5,107 nucleotides of DNA, from NCBI GenBank assembly GCA_947177105.1, contig CAMWTF010000217.1, positions 1-5,107 of the forward strand, given 5' to 3'. A program made the translations under genes and the position numbers. Shown here piece after piece: positions 1-5,021 of the stretch (position 1 is its first letter; every line of letters begins with the position of its first letter). The notes below the pieces were generated by a model. That model worked only from the letters and a program-made list of their open reading frames with translations, made no database searches and was not told the DNA's origin. This stretch comes from an uncultured Lachnospiraceae bacterium (GTDB lineage: Bacteria > Bacillota > Clostridia > Lachnospirales > Lachnospiraceae).

Positions 1-1
1 G

Positions 2-670
2 GGTAGGGAGTCCCTGGACAGCCCGGTGGTAGATTTTGGACGAATCAGACGGTTTTACAGTGAGGCCCCATACGAAAATCCGGCCGCTGTCAAGGATGTG
101 GAGCAGTTTGAGAGAAAGTTGGAACAACTTGGGCGTTTTTCTCTGGAATTGGGAATCACCTTTATACGCAGGGGCTTTGGATACGAGGATTATCTGCGCC
201 GGAGGGCCGGGAACAACAGGGAACTGCTGGAGAACTGGCTGGAGGTTCTGGACTGGCTGGAGGAGGATTGCAGGGGACATGAAACCTTTGAGAGGTGGGT
301 GCAATATCAGGAGCAGGCAGCCATTCGGCTGTCGCAGGAAGGCACTGGCGAAAGTACACAGAAAAAAGGCATACATATGCTGACTATGCATGCCGCCAAG
401 GGTCTGGAATATGATCGGGTATTTCTGATGGATGTCAACGAGGGAAATATCCCGAAGTTAAAAAGGGGCAAGGTTGTTACCGAGGTTCTTCTGGAAGAGG
501 AGAGAAGGCTTCTGTATGTGGGAATGACCCGTGCCCGGGACAGACTGGAAATCTTGTACCAGACCGGAACAAAGGAACATCCCAAGCTGCCTTCCGCTTT
601 CCTGCAGCCCTTGCTGGAACGCGGGAAGAAAAACTACTCTTCATCCGGCAAGATCTCGTCAAACTCCTGA
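2..670 (+). CDS. UvrD/PcrA-like superfamily 1 DNA helicase, C-terminal part (5' end outside window)
   Basis: The reading frame is open to the left edge, so this is the last ~222 codons of a longer gene; the GTG at 26 is not a credible start. Two helicase motifs are clear. A motif V-like block begins near 380 (LTMHAAKGLEYDRVFL), and a motif VI-like block lies at about 494-541 (EEERRLLYVGMTRAR), whose arginine contacts ATP in this family. Residues before motif V match the 2A/2B region in character. Family members are ATP-driven 3'-5' DNA helicases of repair and replication. The protein ends about 40 residues after motif VI, so the long C-terminal extension of PcrA is absent and this may be a short-form paralogue rather than housekeeping PcrA. 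The last 37 bases overlap the end of the convergent DUF1292 gene. No intrinsic terminator is seen for it. Confidence 0.9.
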   Translation, partial: GRESLDSPVVDFGRIRRFYSEAPYENPAAVKDVEQFERKLEQLGRFSLELGITFIRRGFGYEDYLRRRAGNNRELLENWLEVLDWLEEDCRGHETFERWVQYQEQAAIRLSQEGTGESTQKKGIHMLTMHAAKGLEYDRVFLMDVNEGNIPKLKRGKVVTEVLLEEERRLLYVGMTRARDRLEILYQTGTKEHPKLPSAFLQPLLERGKKNYSSSGKISSNS

Positions 671-954
671 TTGTCCAGAAACTCATCAAAGGCGTCGGCC
701 ACTTTTTCGTATTCCTCGTCGCTGTCGATATAGTCCAACTCAGGTTCTTCGTTGGGATCATCGGGATTCTCGCTGTAGCGGTAGAACCATACTTCACCAT
801 CCTGATTCTCTCCTTTTTCATCCAGGGGCAGCAGTACGATATAGTCCTGTCCTTCCACCTCCAGAATCGTGATAACGGCGCAGGTCACATCCTGACCATT
901 GTCCAAAGACAGTTCCACGGTCATCTCCTCAAGGGGTTCTTCGTTTTTGGCCAT
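634..954 (-). CDS. DUF1292 family (YrzB-like) small acidic protein
   Basis: This 106-aa protein begins MAKNEEPLEEMTVELSLDNG. It resembles YrzB of Bacillus: an N-terminal half about a 'DNG.. C.V..I.E..G.DYI.LLPL' beta-rich core, then an acidic tail with the DSDEEYEKV...FDEFL pattern typical of DUF1292. Its function is unknown in the family. The start at 954 is chosen over the longer frame from 1011 because a purine-rich ribosome site (AGAGAGGA) lies about nine bases upstream of this ATG, and the extra 19 residues would begin in the promoter region. A sigma-A-like promoter lies about 50 bp upstream. The gene is convergent with the helicase gene and their coding ends overlap by 37 bp, so antisense interference between the two mRNAs is possible. 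In many Firmicutes yrzB sits near yrrK/ruvX; those neighbours are not here. Confidence 0.88.
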   Translation of the reverse strand: MAKNEEPLEEMTVELSLDNGQDVTCAVITILEVEGQDYIVLLPLDEKGENQDGEVWFYRYSENPDDPNEEPELDYIDSDEEYEKVADAFDEFLDNQEFDEILPDEE

Positions 955-1002
955 AATAAATATCCTCTCTTTCTGTAATGACGTATAGTAAGCTATAGGC
1001 TT

Positions 1003-1031
1003 ATTGTACAATATTGTTTTTTTTATTGCAA
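1003..1031 (-). promoter_or_regulatory. Sigma-A-type promoter for the DUF1292 gene
   Basis: Read on the minus strand, a TTGCAA -35 box (1026-1031) and a TACAAT -10 box (1003-1008) are separated by exactly 17 bp. The -10 matches consensus at 5 of 6 positions and the -35 at 4 of 6. Transcription would begin near 996 and give a leader of about 40 nt before the ATG at 954. It lies back to back with the rightward promoter at 1037-1065, with only five bases between the two -35 boxes. Confidence 0.6.
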
Positions 1032-1036
1032 CAAGA

Positions 1037-1065
1037 TTTACATATGGAAAGAAAAAGGCTATAAT
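1037..1065 (+). promoter_or_regulatory. Sigma-A-type promoter for the GH13-like gene
   Basis: A TTTACA -35 box (1037-1042; 5 of 6 consensus) and a perfect TATAAT -10 box (1060-1065) are separated by 17 bp. Predicted start of transcription is about 1072, just ahead of the first 86-bp repeat. The first rightward gene starts only at 1360, so the mRNA would carry a leader of about 290 nt. No better promoter was found between 1083 and 1359. It is divergent from the DUF1292 promoter, so RNA polymerase binding at the two may be competitive. Confidence 0.7.
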
Positions 1066-1071
1066 TAGTAT

Positions 1072-1359
1072 ATAAAGAAACTTTATACTACATAACGCCA
1101 GAATTTACCGTACTGCATTGGTTAAACGTATATGGCTGGCGTTATGTAGTCAGGTTACTCAGAAATTTTAACTGTTAAGCAGTATAAACAGTAATTGCCC
1201 GAACGGTAATGCATATAAGGAACTTAGATGTAAAGATTTATTCTTTAACAGTTCCTAAGCGCTTGGAGAATTTCAGGACATCAAAGCACGGAGATTACAC
1301 TGTCGTAAAACTGTGCTGAAAGGGCGGTTACAGGACTTGAAATAGTAGGAGAGGAAAAC
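1072..1359 (+). promoter_or_regulatory. Long, hairpin-rich 5' leader of the GH13-like gene
   Basis: No gene lies in this stretch. Besides the 86-bp repeat it holds several possible RNA helices. ATTGCC (1194-1199) can pair with GGTAAT (1205-1210) with one G-U. AGGAACT (1218-1224) pairs with AGTTCCT (1250-1256) and encloses TAAAGA (1231-1236) with TCTTTA (1242-1247). A 7-bp pairing with one G-U joins 1285-1291 and 1311-1317. AACTGTTAA (1170-1178) can instead pair with TTAACAGTT (1245-1253), which excludes the 1218-1256 hairpin. No U-run follows any hairpin, so a simple terminator/attenuator is not seen. I do not recognise a known riboswitch class. Transcription through the region is inferred from the promoter at 1037-1065. 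The ribosome site is AGGAGAGG at 1347-1354. Confidence 0.4.
1083..1168 (+). repeat. 86-bp intergenic repeat, copy 1 (hairpin-forming)
   Basis: This segment matches 5022-5107 in the same orientation, with four transitions in 86 bases. It contains a perfect 15-bp inverted repeat, ACTACATAACGCCAG (1087-1101) and its complement (1136-1150). Inside it, TTTACC (1104-1109) can pair with GGTTAAA (1120-1126) with one bulged T, leaving a 10-nt apical loop (1110-1119). There is no T-run after the stem, so it is not an ordinary intrinsic terminator, and it has no coding capacity. The true right end is unknown because copy 2 is cut by the window edge. It could be a small non-autonomous mobile element, a REP-like palindrome or a structured RNA element; the sequence alone does not decide. 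Confidence 0.85.
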
Positions 1360-3390
1360 ATGGGCGAAATGACATATTTGAATTTTCCGTTCCCCTACGG
1401 GGCCTATCCCCTTGGACAGGAAATGAACGGCATCAGGGTTTCTTTTCCCTCTCAAGAGGAAGATTGCGGTGTGCTGATCTACCGGAGAGGGAGCGGCAGA
1501 CTCCTTAGAAAGCATTCTTTCCGACCTCAGGACAGGCTGGGCAGCATTCGATATGGCGTAATCACGGGTTTTCCCGTAGAGCGGATTAGCTATTTATTTT
1601 ATAGTGGGGACAAAGTTTTCCCTGACCGCTGGGCCCGTGCTTATGAGCTCAAGGGAAAATACGTCACTCCCCGCAGTCCCATGGATTACCGGGCGGTGAT
1701 TGACGATGCCCCCTATGACTGGGGGGAGGATGCCTGTCCCAGAATCCCTTATGAGGATGCCGTCTGTTATGGTATGCATGTCAGGGGCTTTACCATGCAT
1801 AGCTCCTCTGGTGTCAGGGCCAGAGGGACATTTGCGGGAATTGGGGAAAAGCTGGATTATCTGCAGCAGCTGGGGATCACCACAATAGAACTGCAGCCGA
1901 TCTATGAGCAGATAGAGCTTGGGCGGAGCCAGTGGGATAGCATGGAGGCGCTGCAGCAGCGCAGGGAAGGCGAGTTCCCAAATCAGCTTGAACTGTCCAA
2001 ACAATTCGAGTTGTCAACACAACTCGAGTTGTCAAAACAACTCAAGTTGTCTGAACAACGCAAGTTGTCCCAACAGCATAAGTTGTCTGGGAAACTTATG
2101 TTGCCTGAGCAACTCGGGGTACACATGCAGCTCGGCCAAAATGGGGTGCAGGCGCAGCTTCGACTAAATTATTGGGGATATCAGGAGGGGTATTACTATG
2201 CCCCCAAGAGCAGCTATGGGGCCTCGAAGGATGCCGCTGCGGAACTGAAGGATCTTGTGAAGGCGCTGCACGCCAGGGGAATGGAGATGATCTTACAGTT
2301 CTACTTTCCGGATAACATTCCCACAGATGAGGTTCTGAATGTGCTGCGGTACTGGAGCTGGGCCTATCATGTGGACGGCTTTCACCTGATGGGGGGCACG
2401 TTACAGATTCGTGCGATTGCGGCGGACCCGGCCCTAAGCGACAGAAAGCTTTGGTATTATGACTTCCCTACAGAACAGATCTACGGCTATGAAAAAGTAC
2501 CGGCCTATCGGAACCTGGCTGTCTACAATGATGGATACCAGCAGGAAATGAGACGGTTTCTGAAGGGGGACGAGGGAATGCTGTACACAGTGATGCAGAG
2601 GATGCGCTGCAATCCCCGCCAGAAGGGCGTGATCAACTATCTCACGGACTACGCCGGTTTTACCATGATGGATCTGGTATCCTATGACAGAAAACACAAT
2701 GAGGACAACGGGGAGAATAACAGGGATGGCAATGACTGTAACTACAGCTGGAACTGTGGCGTGGAAGGGCCCTCCCGCAAAAAACAGGTACAGGCTCTGC
2801 GTGTGAAGCAGTTGCGCAATGCCTTTGCCTTATTGATGCTGTCCCAGGGAACCCCCTATTTTTTTATGGGAGATGAGTTTGGACGGACCCAGAAGGGCAA
2901 TAACAATCCTTATTGTCAGGATAACGCAGTGACTTGGGTAAACTGGGGAGATCTGGAGAAGAGGAGAGATCTGTATACCTATGTGCAGGAACTGATTCGC
3001 CTGCGCAGGCAGCATAGTATCTTTCACCTGGAACAGGAGTGCCGGTTGATGGATTATCTCCGCTGCGGGAGCCCGGATCTGTCCTATCACGGAACGGAGG
3101 CATGGAGGCCCGCCTGGGAACCCTATAACCGCCATATAGGTATTCTGTTAAACGGCGCTTATGGCAGGGAGAAGGAGGAGGGTTGCTGGTATATCGCAGT
3201 CAATATGCATTGGGAAAGCCATGATTTCGCGCTGCCCAAGCTTCCCAAGGGACAGAACTGGAGAAAGGTGCTTTGCACGGATCCGGAGGACAAGCCACAG
3301 GAAGATCGGATGGACAAAGAAGGGCAGACTCTAAGGACGCCCCCCAGGAGCATTGCTATATATTATAGTGGAAATAGACAGGCAGATTAG
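1360..3390 (+). CDS. GlgX/isoamylase-like GH13 protein, probably catalytically inactive
   Basis: This 676-aa protein is intact, with AGGAGAGG five bases before the ATG. It has an N-terminal CBM48/E-set-like region (about 10-110), a GH13 barrel entry motif YGMHVRGFT (137-145), NYWGY (270-274), a GlgX-like block HNEDNGENNRDG after residue 435, GTPYFFMGDEFGRTQKGNNN (497-516), NPYCQDN, and a C-terminal beta domain (about 590-676). This order matches glycogen debranching enzymes that cleave alpha-1,6 branches. The catalytic sites are lost. Region I reads LQFYFPD (312-318) for the usual LDVVYNH. Region II reads VDGFHLM (338-344) for VDGFRFD, losing the nucleophile. Region III has Y367 in the acid/base Glu position. 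Region IV reads TDYAG (429-433) for TCHDG. The loops between I, II and III are also shortened. Residues 210-251 are a repeat insert. A binding, sensory or structural role is inferred; no secretion signal is seen. Confidence 0.85.
   Translation: MGEMTYLNFPFPYGAYPLGQEMNGIRVSFPSQEEDCGVLIYRRGSGRLLRKHSFRPQDRLGSIRYGVITGFPVERISYLFYSGDKVFPDRWARAYELKGKYVTPRSPMDYRAVIDDAPYDWGEDACPRIPYEDAVCYGMHVRGFTMHSSSGVRARGTFAGIGEKLDYLQQLGITTIELQPIYEQIELGRSQWDSMEALQQRREGEFPNQLELSKQFELSTQLELSKQLKLSEQRKLSQQHKLSGKLMLPEQLGVHMQLGQNGVQAQLRLNYWGYQEGYYYAPKSSYGASKDAAAELKDLVKALHARGMEMILQFYFPDNIPTDEVLNVLRYWSWAYHVDGFHLMGGTLQIRAIAADPALSDRKLWYYDFPTEQIYGYEKVPAYRNLAVYNDGYQQEMRRFLKGDEGMLYTVMQRMRCNPRQKGVINYLTDYAGFTMMDLVSYDRKHNEDNGENNRDGNDCNYSWNCGVEGPSRKKQVQALRVKQLRNAFALLMLSQGTPYFFMGDEFGRTQKGNNNPYCQDNAVTWVNWGDLEKRRDLYTYVQELIRLRRQHSIFHLEQECRLMDYLRCGSPDLSYHGTEAWRPAWEPYNRHIGILLNGAYGREKEEGCWYIAVNMHWESHDFALPKLPKGQNWRKVLCTDPEDKPQEDRMDKEGQTLRTPPRSIAIYYSGNRQAD
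1987..2112 (+). repeat. 18-bp tandem repeat (hexapeptide) inside the GH13-like gene
   Basis: Seven 18-bp units encode LELSKQ, FELSTQ, LELSKQ, LKLSEQ, RKLSQQ, HKLSGK and LMLPEQ (residues 210-251), with a pattern [LFRH]-[EK]-L-S-x-Q. Units 2-4 are nearest each other and the outer units are diverged; weak further units may extend to about 2148. It sits in the loop just before the NYWGY motif, where GlgX proteins normally have no such insert. The DNA includes a perfect 14-bp palindrome at 2019-2032 (ACAACTCGAGTTGT). All units are a multiple of three, so gain or loss of copies would keep the frame. Confidence 0.85.
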
Positions 3391-3450
3391 TCACAATAAC
3401 ACCTCTGCGGCATAAGATAAAGTAACAAAGACGGATAGGAAGCATAGCAT

Positions 3451-3807
3451 ATGAATTGTCTGATTATCCTGTTGCTGCTGGCTTGCGGAGGCTGCCAGAA
3501 CGGCTGTGGCTGTGGATGTGGCAGAAGCGGTAATAGCTGCTGCCAGAGGGATCGGGACTGTGACTGTGACGACGACTGTTCCTGCATGAGGGAGAGTCGC
3601 GGAAATGTGAGATGCTCCGGGATACCAGAGGAGCATGACCACCATGACCACCATGATCATCATGACCACCATGATCATCATGACCACCATGATCATCATG
3701 ACCATCATGATCATCACGATCATGACTGCAGACAGGGGGGACCATCCGCATGGAACAATTTCCCCAGCATTTCCAGCGGTGAGAGCTGCGGCTGCGACGC
3801 AGAGTAA
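3451..3807 (+). CDS. Cys-rich, (Asp-His-His)9 putative metal-binding small protein
   Basis: This 118-aa protein starts 60 bases after the GH13-like stop, with AGGAAG eight bases before the ATG. The first 11 residues are hydrophobic (MNCLIILLLLA), followed by Cys12 in a lipobox-like LLAC context, but the n-region has no positive charge, so secretion or lipidation is uncertain. Residues 12-55 hold many Cys (CGCGCG, CC, CDCDDDCSC); 16 Cys are present in all. Residues 62-92 hold 20 His and 11 Asp as DHH repeats. A short tail ends in a CGC pair. The N-terminal style resembles small Lachnospiraceae proteins annotated 'chorion class high-cysteine HCB protein 13', whose role is unknown. Binding or storage of Ni, Zn, Cu or Co is inferred from composition only. 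It is probably cotranscribed with the GH13-like gene and closed by the terminator at 3833. Confidence 0.72.
   Translation: MNCLIILLLLACGGCQNGCGCGCGRSGNSCCQRDRDCDCDDDCSCMRESRGNVRCSGIPEEHDHHDHHDHHDHHDHHDHHDHHDHHDHHDHDCRQGGPSAWNNFPSISSGESCGCDAE
3637..3723 (+). repeat. 9-bp / 18-bp tandem repeat encoding (Asp-His-His)n
   Basis: Nine 9-bp units encode DHH (3637-3717), plus a partial DH unit to 3723. Two codon versions, GACCACCAT and GATCATCAT, alternate. Units 2-7 (3646-3699) form three identical 18-bp units, and the edge units carry one or two changes. Identity at 18-bp spacing suggests copy number changed recently by slippage or unequal exchange. The frame is kept at any copy number. Confidence 0.93.
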
Positions 3808-3832
3808 ATGCCCTGAAAAAGGTTAAATAGTG

Positions 3833-3874
3833 CAAAAGCCCGCCATGACCGGTCGGGCTTTTGTCTTGTCTTTT
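3833..3874 (+). terminator. Intrinsic terminator after the His/Cys-rich gene
   Basis: CAAAAGCCCG (3833-3842) pairs perfectly with CGGGCTTTTG (3854-3863), giving a 10-bp stem with an 11-nt loop, followed by a T-rich tract (TCTTGTCTTTT). The A-run on the left arm could let it work on the opposite strand too. It lies 25 bases after the stop at 3807. The T-rich tail also carries the -35 box of the next promoter. Confidence 0.85.
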
Positions 3875-3894
3875 CAGAGGCTTTGTGCTATAAT
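3866..3894 (+). promoter_or_regulatory. Sigma-A promoter with extended -10 for the lactonase gene
   Basis: TTGTCT (3866-3871) and a perfect TATAAT (3889-3894) are 17 bp apart, and a TG dinucleotide one base before the -10 (3886-3887) makes an extended -10. Predicted start is near 3901, giving a ~40-nt leader to the ATG at 3941. The -35 box is inside the T-rich tail of the terminator, so upstream transcription ends where the next unit begins. Confidence 0.78.
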
Positions 3895-3940
3895 TCGGAT
3901 GAAGTGCTGTAAAGAAACGACTTGGAGGAGGTATGTGGCT

Positions 3941-4993
3941 ATGGCGAAAGAGAAATATGTTGCGTATGTATCCACCTATACAATGGGGGACAGCCATGGT
4001 ATCAGAGTGTATGATGTAGATATGGAGAAGGGACGTTTCACGGAGAAGGACAAGGTGGAGATTACCAATTCCTCTTATGTGACCATCTCCCACAACGGCA
4101 AATGTTTGTATTCTATTACGGATTTTGGCGTGGAGGCATATACCATTATGAAGGACGGCAGTCTGGAACTGCTGAATTTTGCGCCCATCAACGGGATGCG
4201 GGGCTGCTATCTTTCCACGGATTATACGGACAAGTACCTTTTCGTGGCCGGATATCACGACGGCAAACTGACGGTACTGCGGGTTGAAGACGACGGTTCC
4301 GTCGGCGCCATCACCGATGAAATATATCACAAGGGTATGGGCAGCCTGTCGGAGCGGAATTTCCGTCCCCACATCAACTGCGCCCGCATGACCCACGACA
4401 ACAAATATCTGTTGGTGGCGGATCAGGGGATGGATCATGTGAATGTGTACGCTTTTAATCTGCGCAGCGGTACATTGCGGATTGCGGACGTGATCCGCAG
4501 CGAGATGGAGGCGGCGCCCAGGCATATCAAAATTTCTCAGGATGGCCGGTATATCTATATTGTGCATGAGTGGAAGTGCTGTGTGGATGTATATTCCTAC
4601 GAGGACAGGGATGGTGTGCCCTATTTCAGCAAGATTCAGAGCATCCCTACGGTAAATGAGGATGCCACCCAGGGAAGCGCCGCCAGCGCGCTGAGTTTTT
4701 CCGTGGATTATAATTATCTGCTCAGTTCCAATGCGGGGGACAATTCCGTGATCCTGTACAATGTGAATAAGGAGGATGGACTGCTGACCAAGAACTTCTG
4801 TCTGCCAATCAGCGGCGAGTTTCCCAAGGACGCGGATATCTTCCCGAACAACAAGTTCGTAGTGTCCCTGAACCATGAGTCAGGAACGTTGACTTTCTTT
4901 AAGATTGATACAAAAAACGGGACTATGGCTATGAATGGGGCGCCGATGAAGCTGGCGGCGCCTAACTCCATTATTTTCCATAAGCTGACATGA
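3941..4993 (+). CDS. Lactonase family protein (6-phosphogluconolactonase-like, seven-bladed beta-propeller)
   Basis: This 350-aa protein is full length for the YbhE/Pgl-type lactonase family (COG2706, PF10282), which hydrolyses 6-phosphogluconolactone in the oxidative pentose phosphate pathway; many family members act on unknown lactones. Family signatures appear in order: YVSTYT near the N-terminus with GIRVYDVD, SYVTISHNGKCLYSI, RPHINCA (142-148), YLLVADQGMDHVNVY, APRHIKISQDGRYIYIVHE (His195), GSAASALSFS, and GEFPKD (292-297) followed by FVVSLNHESGTLTFF. These are blade-type repeats plus conserved His/Arg/Glu positions of the proposed active site. No signal peptide is seen, so it is probably cytoplasmic. 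The ATG at 3941 is nine bases after AGGAGG (3926-3931). The in-frame GTG at 3935 is too close to that site, and the longer frame from 3830 starts before the promoter. The exact substrate is uncertain. Confidence 0.88.
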   Translation: MAKEKYVAYVSTYTMGDSHGIRVYDVDMEKGRFTEKDKVEITNSSYVTISHNGKCLYSITDFGVEAYTIMKDGSLELLNFAPINGMRGCYLSTDYTDKYLFVAGYHDGKLTVLRVEDDGSVGAITDEIYHKGMGSLSERNFRPHINCARMTHDNKYLLVADQGMDHVNVYAFNLRSGTLRIADVIRSEMEAAPRHIKISQDGRYIYIVHEWKCCVDVYSYEDRDGVPYFSKIQSIPTVNEDATQGSAASALSFSVDYNYLLSSNAGDNSVILYNVNKEDGLLTKNFCLPISGEFPKDADIFPNNKFVVSLNHESGTLTFFKIDTKNGTMAMNGAPMKLAAPNSIIFHKLT

Positions 4994-5021
4994 TGGTGAG
5001 GACTCGGACGCTGCTGTTCTA

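Noticed and set aside
955..1011. Longer DUF1292 start at 1011
   Set aside because: The extra 19 residues overlap the -10 box and predicted start of transcription, and the ATG at 954 has its own ribosome site.
1087..1150. Integron attC-like site, suggested by ATAACGCC...GGCGTTAT ends
   Set aside because: The ends do not fit RYYYAAC/GTTRRRY, and the arms are fully symmetric without the extrahelical bases expected of attC. No integrase is seen in the window.
1087..1150. The repeat hairpin as an intrinsic terminator
   Set aside because: Neither copy has a T-run after the stem.
1919..2167. An 82-codon plus-strand frame with Asn/Ser/Cys repeats over the hexapeptide tract
   Set aside because: It is another frame of the same tandem DNA inside the GH13-like gene, has no ribosome site, and the GH13 frame is supported by family motifs on both sides.
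3391..3450. Separate promoter for the DHH/Cys-rich gene
   Set aside because: No -35/-10 pair with acceptable spacing was found in the 60-bp gap, so cotranscription with the upstream gene is the simpler reading.
3637..3723. CRISPR-like array
   Set aside because: The repeats are 9 bp and contiguous with no spacers, and they code for Asp-His-His in frame.
3830..3940. N-terminal extension of the lactonase gene to an ATG-like start at 3830
   Set aside because: It would begin inside the terminator stem and before the promoter at 3866-3894. The added residues look nothing like the family, and the strong AGGAGG favours 3941.
3464..4876. A 470-codon open frame on the minus strand across the DHH gene and the lactonase gene
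   Set aside because: It lies antisense to two well-supported genes, crosses a terminator and promoter, has no ribosome site I can see, and its product has no recognisable domain. It is most likely kept open by the codon use of the plus-strand genes.
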